Positions 51,679 to 61,054 of a stretch of DNA of 64,000 nucleotides are shown piece by piece. Source of the DNA: Niastella vici (GTDB taxonomy: Bacteria > Bacteroidota > Bacteroidia > Chitinophagales > Chitinophagaceae). The translations under genes were made by a program, and so were the position numbers. Below the pieces are notes generated by a model. It was not told where the DNA came from. It was given only the letters and a program-made list of their open reading frames with translations, and searched no databases. How positions within the stretch are numbered: the first letter of the stretch is position 1; the number at the start of each line of letters is the position of its first letter. The stretch is from NCBI RefSeq assembly GCF_002077945.1, contig NZ_LVYD01000113.1, positions 186,001 through 250,000 on the forward strand, in the 5' to 3' direction.

Positions 51679-53331
51679 TTAACTGATCTTCAAAACTACT
51701 GCATATTGTAATGGTGGCCTGTTTTCGGGGAGCATTACTTCCAACGCCACTGCATTTTGTTGGAACCGCAATTCTCCACCGCCAAACATTTCTATTTTGC
51801 TGATGCTGCCGGGCCTGAATGCGTTTCCGGCGGCCAGGCTTTTGATATTTATTTTGCCGTCTTCGGGCCAGCCTAATAAAATTGTATAAAGGATATCGCC
51901 CTTTACTGTAAAACGCATATCTCCTGCGCCTAATGGTTTTCCTTTACCCTCATTAAAGCCCTGGGCCGAAAGCGCCGCTGCTTCCTGCATGGCTGGTCCT
52001 TCGCCAAATACTTTCCAGGGTCTTGTATCATAAATGCATTCTGAATTCAGCTTCATCCATGCAGCCACTTCTTCCAGAATGGCCGTTTCCTGGTCATCGA
52101 TGGTGCCATTGCCTTTAACCGGTATATTCAGCAGCAGGTTGCCGTTCTTACTCACTACATCAACCAGCGTTTGCACTACGGTTTTGGCGGTTTTATACCG
52201 CTTGCCCTCATACACTCTTTTATCATAATGCCAGCCGCCGATACAGGTATCTGTTTGCCAGGTGAAGGGTTCTATTACATTGCTTTGTCCTCTTTCAATA
52301 TCCCACACCATGCATTTGCGTTGCATTTCATTCAGGATCTTTCCATTTAACACCGCCTGCAGCTTTCCCTTGTTGCGTTTAATACTTTGGTTGTAGTGAT
52401 GCGCCGCGATCTGCAGCCCGGTGTCATTCAGCGGGTAGAAAGGCAATACGGTATCATCGAAGTAAATAAGTTCCGGTTCGTATTTATCGATCAGCTCCAT
52501 AGTCCTTTTCATGAATAGCTCGCAATACGCATTTGACGGTTTTGCCGCTCCCGCGCCCCAATCCCAATGCTTACCCATATCGCCGCCTTCACTGAGCGGA
52601 TGGTTTTGCGCATACAATGCCTGCGGGTCGAGGCCCTGCCACCAGGCGCCTTTTCCGGCTGCTTTCGTCAACTTTCCATCATAGGGCATGCCGGCAAGGG
52701 GGCCATTTTTATCGGCGCCCTGCGCCACTTCGTACCAGGTGTAGGCATGGGCGGCATGCACACTTACGCCAAAAGGCAGCCCCTGATTTTTGGCGGCTTT
52801 TGCCCAACCACCGATCAGGTCTTTTTTGGGACCAACCTTCATAGCATTCCAGGGTTGATATTTCGAATCCCACAGGTCCATATTGTCGTGGTGATTGGCC
52901 ATGGCAAAAAAGTATTTCGCCCCTACCCGTTTGTACAGGGCAACCAGGTGTTCGGGGTCCCACTGATCGGCCTTCCATTGATTGATCACATCCTTAAAAC
53001 CGAATTTGGATGGATGGCCATATTTCTGCACATGGTATTTGTAATGATCGCTGCCTTCTTCATACATGCCACGGGCATACCAGTCGCCATGCTCGGGTTC
53101 GCACTGCGGGCCCCAATGCGCCCAAATACCAAACTTGGCATTGCGATACCATTCGGGCACCGTATAGTTCTGTAATGATTCCCAACTGGCATTAAAAGGC
53201 CCGGCGGCAAAAGGCGGGGCGGGTATATCCAGCAAAGAGGCACCTGCGTGTTTTGAGAGCAGGTAACTTGGTATTGACAGGCCCAGGTATTTGACAAGCG
53301 TTCTTCTATTCATTTTTCGGTTTTTATTCAT
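51679..53331 (-). CDS. Secreted GH29 alpha-L-fucosidase
   Basis: I choose the ATG at 53331 (MNKNRKMNRRTLVKYLGLSI); a longer frame back to 53523 adds 64 residues with no conserved features and no signal peptide. The product is about 550 residues with a twin-Arg-like N-terminus (NRRTLVKYLG) and a hydrophobic stretch. GH29 hallmarks are AHWGPQCEPEHGDWYARGMY near residue 70, NHHDNMDLWDSKYQPWN near 145-160 and the nucleophile region ELIYFDDTVLPFY near 290. A C-terminal beta domain follows. It releases L-fucose from glycans. The aldo/keto reductase gene follows directly, which would oxidise the sugar. Confidence 0.87.
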   Translation of the reverse strand: MNKNRKMNRRTLVKYLGLSIPSYLLSKHAGASLLDIPAPPFAAGPFNASWESLQNYTVPEWYRNAKFGIWAHWGPQCEPEHGDWYARGMYEEGSDHYKYHVQKYGHPSKFGFKDVINQWKADQWDPEHLVALYKRVGAKYFFAMANHHDNMDLWDSKYQPWNAMKVGPKKDLIGGWAKAAKNQGLPFGVSVHAAHAYTWYEVAQGADKNGPLAGMPYDGKLTKAAGKGAWWQGLDPQALYAQNHPLSEGGDMGKHWDWGAGAAKPSNAYCELFMKRTMELIDKYEPELIYFDDTVLPFYPLNDTGLQIAAHHYNQSIKRNKGKLQAVLNGKILNEMQRKCMVWDIERGQSNVIEPFTWQTDTCIGGWHYDKRVYEGKRYKTAKTVVQTLVDVVSKNGNLLLNIPVKGNGTIDDQETAILEEVAAWMKLNSECIYDTRPWKVFGEGPAMQEAAALSAQGFNEGKGKPLGAGDMRFTVKGDILYTILLGWPEDGKINIKSLAAGNAFRPGSISKIEMFGGGELRFQQNAVALEVMLPENRPPLQYAVVLKIS

Positions 53332-53572
53332 ATAGCAATTACAGCGATCAGCATTAATGATATCCGCCCCATAGCAAGGTGGTTCATCAATTGCCAGCCT
53401 GACAAAGTTAACCGCAGCAGTATTTCCCCTATTTTCTGAATAAGACTTTGTTTTATACAAATCCGACCTTTTTGGTACTTTCAAACCTGCTGTACGCGTA
53501 TGAATAAAATATTGTTTAAACATGCCTTTGATGAAGGAGAAGGGTCCAGCTCGCTGGTGAAGTCGATATGAG

Positions 53573-56500
53573 CTAGCTTTTTTTGACCCCGCGGGTATTA
53601 TAATCAGCAGAAAAATTAACGCCGGTTATGTGTATAACTTCTGAAGCATTCTTTGTAGCCGGGATCTTTCCTCCTTCCTGCGGCAACTGATTGCGGGGGA
53701 GTTTTATTTTCTCTACATCGATCTGTTTAGAAGCATCCTTTACATATGCTCCAAGGAATTTAACAAAGAAAATGACAAATGAATCTGCCTGTTTTTCGTC
53801 AGTGCTTTCGGTATAGTATTCCTTCACAGTCAGGCGAGCTTTAGCATTTGATTTAAGTTCCTTGATAATAAAGCTAATGACATTATCCTTTTCTGTGGTA
53901 CGATTACCAAACATATAGAAATACCCCAGGTCAATATTTTGTGGAGCAATGACCGGATTGTTGGCTGCAGGTGGAACCTGGCTTGTTTGCGCCGGATAGT
54001 TATTCTGAACAGGACTATTAGCTTTTTGATCATCTTTCGCAAGCTTCTCAAACCTCAGGTTTAATTTCAGCCAAATTCGCTGGAATGGCAGAAAACTCCG
54101 ATCAGCCGCAGTATTGAAGCTAATATACAGGTCATCTATCTCATCAGGATACTTACTATTGGCCAGAATCCTTTTCATGTCCGGTAACCGCTTTTGATCA
54201 GTAGCATTGGATGCAACGCCATACATTGATACTTTTTGATTCATAATATTACCATATATCGAATCCACCTTCCGGTCAAGCTTTCTTTTTTCCGATGGCA
54301 CCAGTGTATAACCAGACACAGGTAAATAAATAAGTTCCGGATCATTGGGATAAAACAGGCCCATGGTATTGAACCGGTCGCAATACGATTCATCGCGCTT
54401 CCGCAATTCTTCTTTGGTAGCAGCAAAATCCTGACAAACGCTCAATTCAAAAGATTGCGGTTTTACATTCCGGATAAAAAACAACTTATAACCCTGCCGG
54501 GTATGTGTTATGATCCTGTAAACTCCATTGCCATTAAAGCAGACCTCATCGAAACCATAAGTACCATAGGTATTGATGTCACCTGTAGAATAATACATCA
54601 CCTTGTTCGCCAAATCAATTTGCAAAAACCGGTTAATGGTACTGGTACTGCCTTTCCATATCTCGTTCAGCGAAGCAGGTAAGGCGCTTGCTGCAATTGA
54701 CGTACAGTTTTGCCGTGGGTTCAACCAGATCGCCAGATCGGGTTTGTTTACAAGGGGGGTCGTGAAATCACCGACCAGTTCGGGCTTAATATTTAATTTC
54801 AACAGATCGTTCACGGTAGCGGCAGCCAGTTGCGCATCGGGCAAATGGTTGGCAGATAAATAATATACCCGCGCGGCTGTGGTATCCTTTAAGTTTACAT
54901 TGTCCAATTCGACATTAAATGCGGCCGGCAAGTTTTCCGCAATGGATTTTGCCAACGGAACAGCTGCGACATTGCCGTAAAGAATGGCAAGAGGAGTTTT
55001 AGGTATTTCTTTCAGATCAATATAATAAGTATCGGCATTCACCCTGAAAGAATCCTGAAGAAGAAGTTGACCACCGTCTGTAGTAATAGTATAGGCGCCC
55101 ATAACATTTGTATCTGTCAGGGGTAATATATCAAAACTAAAATGCGGGGTATCTGATGGGAACGGCAATGGTACTGGGAATACCTGTGTTACAGAAATGT
55201 TCCTGCCTAAATTAATAGATAAATTTCTCACTGATGCCGTAGCCCCGGTTATAACAAAACGCTGCACCACGGGAAGCGTTTTTGTCCAGGTGAGATAATC
55301 AGTTTTTTCTTTTATCAGGAAAAAAGCAGCTACGGCCACTCCTACAACTATCAGCAGCGAATAACCGGCGGTCACAAAAAAGTTATGGCGGAACTTCAGT
55401 TTGAAATAATCACGAATACCAACAGGTGAATCCTTCTTGAGCGGATTGCGCAGCAAGGTATTCCGGCCTTTTTCGAGAAAGATGGCCTGGCCTTCATCTA
55501 ACTGATCGCTGTTTAACAGGTTCCAGATATAAGCATCAGCTGACCGGGAGGTACTATCGTTATTGTGTATGGCCAACAACCAGTTATTGAGCTTACGGTG
55601 CCTGTCGAACCGGGTTTTAACGATCGAATCATCCGGTATGGTTTCTTCTATCAATTCTAACTGACCGGCCAGTACCTGCCTGGCCAGAGCCTCTGCATCG
55701 CGGCTAAGGTAAGTGAGCATTTGCACCCGCAGCGATTGCGGCAGTATACCATCCTGCATCCAGGAAATGCGGCCCAGCTTCAACAGGTTGGTATAATTCA
55801 CCAGGCTCACCGGCTGGCCCTTATCGTTCGCTTTTTGCTCAATGGCCTTACCCATAGCCAGCGTAAAATTCCAGTCAATGGCATTGTATACCGCCAGGCT
55901 GCATACCCATTGCAATAACCATGCATCGTTAAGGTATTGCTGCAGTACTTCAAATTCATTGAAATTAAGAGTACGGCTGCGATAGGCATCATCGAGCGGT
56001 TCTTTCTTCTGTGCAGGAATATCAATGTGCCGGCTAATGACTTTGTCCAATACTGGTATACCCGACAGATCTGCCGGCAGCACCACAAAACCCGAATCGA
56101 TCAACAGCTTTTCCTTTTTATCCCAATCGGCTTTTGCATAAGGTGTAATAAGGAACCTTACCGGCCAGCTTTCGAGCTTACGCGAAACCCAGCTTTTCAG
56201 CGTGCCTTTTACCGGGTACAGGAAATAGCGGGCATCACCAAAAATAAACAGGGTGGTATCGGGATACAGGGCTGCCATTTTTTCGAGCGGAATGCGGTTA
56301 TGGTTCAGCTTTTCATTGCTCAGGAACAACGGTTCTTTGAAGTATTCGTACACATACACGTTCACCTCTTCTCTCTTCAGCTTTTCCATCAAATACCCGA
56401 ATAACCTGGTCAGGTGGCTATCGGGTTTTTCTTTATCGATAAACACCAGGTAATTCAAAGGTTTGGTGAGGGGGCGGAATTGTAAAACCGGCAAACCGCC

Positions 56501-57793
56501 GGCAGTGATGGTGGCACGAATGGTTTTGCGCATGTTCAGGATACTCACTTCACTCACCTGACGTTTTCGAAGTACATCAGCCAGTTTGCTGATCCCATGC
56601 TCTGTATTGATATTATTATGCTGATCGGGAAATTCAATGGCAAAAGGACCTTCGGTGCCGGGTTCCAACACCTCAGCTTTTGGTAAACGCCTCTTCCTGG
56701 CACTGAGCAAACGAAACGCAAGCATTCCAATAACGGCAGGGGTCAACAACAGCCATAGTACACTGAACAGTATATTGCCCCAGTTGGTATTGTTGTTTAT
56801 CTGCGGCCGGCCTTTTGTTTGCAAAGTTGCTTTTACAGCTGGTGTAGCAAATATTTTTGCCGTCATAGAATCCATGCTGCAATGGAGGCCCCTGGGCCAA
56901 CCAACAACCAGCGCTATACTATTGTACGGTTTTGCATAGGTGAACACCGCATTGGTTGAAGCCAGTGAATCGTCAACATACCATCTGTAAGTATATTTAT
57001 CTTTTTTCGGAGAAGGGTTTGTGAACTGAGCGGTAAACTGTTTCTTTTTGCCGGGCACTTTATAGCTGCCGGATGAAACATCTTTTTCGTCGATAGCTAC
57101 GGAGGGCGTCGCTTCACAATAAACAGTGTCCTGATATGTATCCGAATCAATGATGCGGCCTCTACTGTTTTTCAGGTAAACCGTTAATAAGAAAGAGCAT
57201 GGCCGTGTAAGAACTTTTACTACTGTTAACTGATTCCCGATAACCGTATCTGCCATTTTCCATTCAACATGCACGTTAGCCGTATCGATACTTTTATCGA
57301 GGACAACAGCGGTGAACCCGACAGTATCGTTTACTATAAAGGAATGCATGTTGCCCTTAATTGAAGTGATCCTGATCTTCTTTCCCTCCGCGTGAAAATT
57401 CCTCACAAAAAACCAGGCCATTGTTATTAACCCGCAGGCAATGATCGCAAGGAGACCCAACCACAGGTACTGGAATTTATTTGGAGTTTTTTGGCCGCCC
57501 GCCTTAATGACTGGCGCCGGAGGTAACGCCGCCGGTTTGTATTCTTTTTCCAGTACACCTTCCAGTTTGTCGAAAACCTTATGCACAAGTTCCTGGTCTT
57601 CTTTATTGCGGCAGATGAGCGGACTGAGCAGGTATTTCAACCCAGCCAACGACTGCCCTTCCTGTAAATTAACCCTGGCAAGCACCTTTTCTATATCTAT
57701 AGCTGTAGTGGTGGTGATCTCAATACCTTCCTCCTGCAATATTGATATTAACCTTTGCAGCAAAAGTGTCTTATATATCAGCAGTTCACTCAT
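53573..57793 (-). CDS. Giant three-pass membrane protein with vWA-like cytoplasmic domain
   Basis: This 1406-residue protein is coupled to the MoxR gene through TAATG (stop and start share an A). Layout: cytoplasmic N-terminal helical domain (1-108), TM1 (109-130), two Ig-like periplasmic domains (~131-340), TM2 (~342-363), cytoplasmic part (364-805), TM3 (~806-827) and a large periplasmic part (828-1406). The cytoplasmic part contains a vWA-like fold (NYLVFIDKEKPDSHLTRLFG near 447-466, TTLFIFGDARYFLYP near 513-527, then WPVRFLITPYAKADW) without a DxSxS metal site, and helical repeats to ~780. Such TM-vWA proteins work with MoxR ATPases. The periplasmic part ends in a segment weakly like OmpA. 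The exact role is unknown. Confidence 0.75.
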   Translation of the reverse strand: MSELLIYKTLLLQRLISILQEEGIEITTTTAIDIEKVLARVNLQEGQSLAGLKYLLSPLICRNKEDQELVHKVFDKLEGVLEKEYKPAALPPAPVIKAGGQKTPNKFQYLWLGLLAIIACGLITMAWFFVRNFHAEGKKIRITSIKGNMHSFIVNDTVGFTAVVLDKSIDTANVHVEWKMADTVIGNQLTVVKVLTRPCSFLLTVYLKNSRGRIIDSDTYQDTVYCEATPSVAIDEKDVSSGSYKVPGKKKQFTAQFTNPSPKKDKYTYRWYVDDSLASTNAVFTYAKPYNSIALVVGWPRGLHCSMDSMTAKIFATPAVKATLQTKGRPQINNNTNWGNILFSVLWLLLTPAVIGMLAFRLLSARKRRLPKAEVLEPGTEGPFAIEFPDQHNNINTEHGISKLADVLRKRQVSEVSILNMRKTIRATITAGGLPVLQFRPLTKPLNYLVFIDKEKPDSHLTRLFGYLMEKLKREEVNVYVYEYFKEPLFLSNEKLNHNRIPLEKMAALYPDTTLFIFGDARYFLYPVKGTLKSWVSRKLESWPVRFLITPYAKADWDKKEKLLIDSGFVVLPADLSGIPVLDKVISRHIDIPAQKKEPLDDAYRSRTLNFNEFEVLQQYLNDAWLLQWVCSLAVYNAIDWNFTLAMGKAIEQKANDKGQPVSLVNYTNLLKLGRISWMQDGILPQSLRVQMLTYLSRDAEALARQVLAGQLELIEETIPDDSIVKTRFDRHRKLNNWLLAIHNNDSTSRSADAYIWNLLNSDQLDEGQAIFLEKGRNTLLRNPLKKDSPVGIRDYFKLKFRHNFFVTAGYSLLIVVGVAVAAFFLIKEKTDYLTWTKTLPVVQRFVITGATASVRNLSINLGRNISVTQVFPVPLPFPSDTPHFSFDILPLTDTNVMGAYTITTDGGQLLLQDSFRVNADTYYIDLKEIPKTPLAILYGNVAAVPLAKSIAENLPAAFNVELDNVNLKDTTAARVYYLSANHLPDAQLAAATVNDLLKLNIKPELVGDFTTPLVNKPDLAIWLNPRQNCTSIAASALPASLNEIWKGSTSTINRFLQIDLANKVMYYSTGDINTYGTYGFDEVCFNGNGVYRIITHTRQGYKLFFIRNVKPQSFELSVCQDFAATKEELRKRDESYCDRFNTMGLFYPNDPELIYLPVSGYTLVPSEKRKLDRKVDSIYGNIMNQKVSMYGVASNATDQKRLPDMKRILANSKYPDEIDDLYISFNTAADRSFLPFQRIWLKLNLRFEKLAKDDQKANSPVQNNYPAQTSQVPPAANNPVIAPQNIDLGYFYMFGNRTTEKDNVISFIIKELKSNAKARLTVKEYYTESTDEKQADSFVIFFVKFLGAYVKDASKQIDVEKIKLPRNQLPQEGGKIPATKNASEVIHITGVNFSADYNTRGVKKS

Positions 57794-58950
57794 TAGCCGG
57801 CGTATGCATACTTCTTTTTCAGGACAGAAAGGCTTTCATCGTTTTTAGCCAGTACCGGCAACGCCAGGTAAAAGGATGCCTGTTGTTCCCTGCTAAGCTT
57901 ATTGAAGTCAACACCTCCATTAAAGAAGCCCAGCTTCTCCAGCGCTTTCACCCATTCAAGTAGTTCTGCCGTGGCAGGCTGTTTATCAGTCAATATATTC
58001 CTGATCTCTTCGAATTTTTTGATAATAGCTTCCAGGTTGTCGTTAATATTACTCATTACACGCGCCAACTTCTCCCCTTCTTTTCCATATAATTCATTCA
58101 GGTGCGGTTTCAATCGGGTGCTCACGATCTTCATAAGACTGTTGATACCGGGAAACGGGATATGATAAAAAAGACAACGGCGCAAAAAAGCATCGGGCAG
58201 GTTTTTCTCAAAGTTGCTTGTCATGATCACCACGATCTGCGCCTGCGTGGGCGGCATGGCAACCGGCTTGTTCATGAGTTCACTGATATAAAATTTCAGA
58301 TTTTCAATCTCGTACAACAGGTCGTTTGGAAAATCGCGCGGCGCCTTGTCTATTTCATCGATAAGCACTACCGAGCTGCGCGGTCCTTTTTCCAGTTTAT
58401 TGAATTCTGCCAGGTATTGCAGATCATTCAGGTCTTCATTTTGCAAAATGGCATCCTTGCCCCAGGCTTGCAAGATGGCATTGCCCAACGCATTCATTTT
58501 AATAAAGGGATGGGCCGTAGCCCCCTTTTTTTCTTCAGCGCCCCTTCCATCGTGAGCAGCAGAGGCCGAACTGGTAACTGTGACCTTTCCGGTGGGCGCA
58601 TATACATTCACTTCGTTTTCCATTTCGTCTACATACCGGCGCTGAAAATGCCGCACGGCGTCATAATAATAGAACAGGTCGGTGCCCGTGCTGGTGGTCT
58701 TGGTATTGAAAACAAAAGGTTTGTCGAGAAACGGACAGGTACTGTCAACATTGCTATTGCCCCCGGCCGACAGTAAATTCGCCACCTTGAAGGCCAATTG
58801 GGTTTTGCCCGTTCCCGGCGCTCCCGTAAGCAATAAAGGCTTGCCCAGCCAAATGGCCATTTGCACTGCGGTTTTGAGCCCTTCGTCATCCAGCACATAA
58901 TGTTCTGGCGCTGTGTCGTGTTTGGTGCGGATGGTCTTTAGGTCGAACAT
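57793..58950 (-). CDS. MoxR-type AAA+ ATPase
   Basis: A 385-residue cytoplasmic ATPase of the MoxR class. Walker A is GAPGTGKTQLAFKVANLL near residue 42, Walker B is VVLIDEIDKAPRDFPNDLL near 198-216, sensor 1 is VIMTSNFEKNLPDAFLRRC (with the arginine finger RR). A loop rich in Ser and Gly between the Walker motifs (about 115-145, with TVTSSASAAHDGRGAEEKKG) is longer than usual. MoxR ATPases remodel a vWA-domain partner; here the giant protein downstream has such a domain. The gene is 17 bases after the DUF4062 gene and is translationally coupled to the giant gene. Confidence 0.9.
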   Translation of the reverse strand: MFDLKTIRTKHDTAPEHYVLDDEGLKTAVQMAIWLGKPLLLTGAPGTGKTQLAFKVANLLSAGGNSNVDSTCPFLDKPFVFNTKTTSTGTDLFYYYDAVRHFQRRYVDEMENEVNVYAPTGKVTVTSSASAAHDGRGAEEKKGATAHPFIKMNALGNAILQAWGKDAILQNEDLNDLQYLAEFNKLEKGPRSSVVLIDEIDKAPRDFPNDLLYEIENLKFYISELMNKPVAMPPTQAQIVVIMTSNFEKNLPDAFLRRCLFYHIPFPGINSLMKIVSTRLKPHLNELYGKEGEKLARVMSNINDNLEAIIKKFEEIRNILTDKQPATAELLEWVKALEKLGFFNGGVDFNKLSREQQASFYLALPVLAKNDESLSVLKKKYAYAG

Positions 58951-58967
58951 AGCTGATGGTTTAAATA

Positions 58968-60227
58968 TTAACGGTTATACAGATCAATGATCCTTGCCAG
59001 GCACCCTTCCACTTCCTTGAAGAACAGGGGTCTGGTATGCAGTTCTTTCAGGTACAAACTGATCAGTTCTTCTTTACGCGATTCCAGCATTTCAATTCCC
59101 GCATCTTCGAGCCAGAATTTGATGTCCTGTATGCCGATCTTGTTTAGCTTCATGGGAGTATGCTCCCAGCGAATATTGCTGATGCGTTTATAGAATTCTT
59201 CTTCTGTTACCATATTGCCTTCTACGTATTGTAAAATGCCGAAGAAGAGGATACGCTTGTCGGTTTGCAGGCTGGCATTAATGCTATTGTACTTTTTGTA
59301 AAAGGAGATCACAAACTCTTTGAGCCGGTCATTCTTCCACAGGGCGCTTTCGATGAACCAGGAAATGGAAAGATAATCGAGCTTTTGTTCCGTCATATAA
59401 TCGATGACACCCTGCGGCGTTACATCTTTTGGCAGCCTGAACTTTTTATACTTCAGCTGGTTAAAGATCTCGCTTTTAATATAGATCTCGGCCTTGTCAA
59501 AATCCTGCACCGTATCTGGAATATTCGGTACTATACGGATATCTTTCCACGCCAGTTCCCTGTCCTCAAATTCTATTTCCTGCCGGCGGATAAAATAATG
59601 CGGCAGATCGTTTTCATGGCCATTCAACACAAAGAACTGGATGGGGTCTTCATCGATCGAGGACAGAAATTCCTGGTTCACTTCCGTTCTGTCGCACAGG
59701 TAAATTTTGTCGCGCAACAGGTCTTTTTTCTCAATAACGGTTTCAATGCGTTTTAAAGTAAAATAGTCGAGGCTTTCCAGTATTTTTTGCGGTATCTCTG
59801 TTTGTTCGTTGTAATACACGGTTTGTATCTGCGAACGGGCGATCTCCTGCTTCCAGGCCGTTAACAGGGGCGGCTCATCAGGGGGTGGCGTACCAGCCTT
59901 GAGCAGGATCAGCCTTTCTATAGAATGGCCATTGGCCTTTCTTTTATTGGCCTGTTCATATTCCCAATAAGTAAAGGACCTGCCCGAAGGCTGCCCATCT
60001 TTTTGAGCAATGGAACCATACTGATCGCCCAGAATGAGTACATAAATATTGCAGTTATCTACATCTTCCAGGCATTTCTGCAACACATCCCTGTCGGCCG
60101 CCCGGTAATCTTCCATAGCCGTAATTTCATACAGGTATGTACGTGACTTTATAGCAGTGAGGAACTGCTCACGCGTGTCCCTGAACTCCATGTAGGGGGA
60201 AGATAAATAAACGTTCAACTTGCTCAT
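58968..60227 (-). CDS. DUF4062 protein with C-terminal iSTAND-like region
   Basis: A 419-residue cytoplasmic protein, first in its operon. The N-terminal DUF4062 domain (1-~165) has VYLSSPYMEFRDTREQF near residue 6, CLEDVDNCNIYVLILGDQYG near 52-71 and SFTYWEYEQANK near 84-95. DUF4062 has a Rossmann-like, TIR-related fold found in conflict-system effectors. Residues ~180-300 contain KIYLCDRTEVNQEFLSS and FFVLNGHENDLPHYFIRR, which resemble the inactive-STAND domains of signalling/conflict proteins; this second call is tentative. A 10-base palindrome lies 6 bases before the start. It may sense or set off the MoxR/vWA module. Confidence 0.72.
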   Translation of the reverse strand: MSKLNVYLSSPYMEFRDTREQFLTAIKSRTYLYEITAMEDYRAADRDVLQKCLEDVDNCNIYVLILGDQYGSIAQKDGQPSGRSFTYWEYEQANKRKANGHSIERLILLKAGTPPPDEPPLLTAWKQEIARSQIQTVYYNEQTEIPQKILESLDYFTLKRIETVIEKKDLLRDKIYLCDRTEVNQEFLSSIDEDPIQFFVLNGHENDLPHYFIRRQEIEFEDRELAWKDIRIVPNIPDTVQDFDKAEIYIKSEIFNQLKYKKFRLPKDVTPQGVIDYMTEQKLDYLSISWFIESALWKNDRLKEFVISFYKKYNSINASLQTDKRILFFGILQYVEGNMVTEEEFYKRISNIRWEHTPMKLNKIGIQDIKFWLEDAGIEMLESRKEELISLYLKELHTRPLFFKEVEGCLARIIDLYNR

Positions 60228-60232
60228 TCGTC

Positions 60233-60242
60233 ACGTATACGT
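60233..60242. promoter_or_regulatory. Palindrome just upstream of the DUF4062 gene
   Basis: ACGTATACGT is a perfect 10-base palindrome only 6 bases before the start codon at 60227, covering the ribosome-binding region. It could be a regulator site or just chance. The rest of the 249-base gap (60228-60476) contains no gene. Confidence 0.3.
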
Positions 60243-60412
60243 TTATGTGTTAACCCGGATATTGTTCATTATCATGGGGAATCAGCCTGTCAAATATTAA
60301 GAAATAGTTGACTCTTATACAATACCACAATATGGTTATGCCTAATTACGACAATTTAGCGGGGTAAAAATGGGTGTTTTTCACGTTTTTCTATAGAAGT
60401 GGGCTGAAATGA

Positions 60413-60451
60413 AAACAGGCCATCCCGACTCTTAGCCGGAATGGCCTGTTT
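60413..60451 (-). terminator. Terminator of the DUF4256 operon
   Basis: AAACAGGCCAT pairs with ATGGCCTGTTT (11 bp; inner bases extend it partly) with a T-rich tail on the minus strand (TTTTCATTT). It lies 26 bases past the stop at 60477. Confidence 0.7.
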
Positions 60452-60476
60452 AACTTTATGGTTAAGTTACCTGTAA

Positions 60477-61043
60477 TTACACCCTAAGTGCGCCCCGGAA
60501 GCCCCGGGCGGCATAATATGACTCTGCGCCATTGTGATACAGGAAGACGGTGCCATAACGGTAATCACAAAACACAGCGCCGCCGAGCTTTCTGATAGCA
60601 GCCGGTGTTTTTACCCAGCTCGATGTTTTTGTATCGAAAGTACCCAACTGTTGCAATGCGCGGTATTCTTCTTCCGACAACAATTCAATGCCCATTTCAG
60701 TGGCCATATCAACAGCGTTATCGGCTGGTTTATTTTCCTTTCTTGCCTCCAGTGCTTCGCGATCGTAACAAACACTTCTGCGGCCTTTAGGACTTTCGGG
60801 GGAACAATCATAAAAAATATATTCGCCCGTCTTTTTATCATAACCAACCACATCAGGCTCGCCGCCGGTTTCTTCCATTATATGGAGCGACCATAATTTT
60901 TCAGGGCCGGCATTGAGCTTTGCTTCCACTTCGGCCCAGGCAATTCCTTTATGACGATCTTTATTTTTCTCAAAACGGGTTTTCAGGGTATTGAGTAGTG
61001 CTGTATTTTCTTCCGAAGACAACTTCTTTTTATTATTTTTCAT
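60477..61043 (-). CDS. DUF4256-family protein
   Basis: A 188-residue cytoplasmic protein without membrane segments, matching the DUF4256 family by the segments FEKNKDRHKGIAWAEVEAKL, SLHIMEETGGEPDVVGYDKK and GTVFLYHNGAESYYAARGFR. The function is unknown. It is the last gene of the ArsR-led operon, 11 bases after the YdeI-like gene. Its position in such operons suggests a stress or small-molecule response rather than a central metabolic role. Confidence 0.8.
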   Translation of the reverse strand: MKNNKKKLSSEENTALLNTLKTRFEKNKDRHKGIAWAEVEAKLNAGPEKLWSLHIMEETGGEPDVVGYDKKTGEYIFYDCSPESPKGRRSVCYDREALEARKENKPADNAVDMATEMGIELLSEEEYRALQQLGTFDTKTSSWVKTPAAIRKLGGAVFCDYRYGTVFLYHNGAESYYAARGFRGALRV

Positions 61044-61054
61044 ATGCCGTATTA

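Noticed and set aside
53332-53523. 64-residue N-terminal extension of the GH29 fucosidase
   Set aside because: It has no signal peptide and no conserved features, while the ATG at 53331 is followed by a good export signal.
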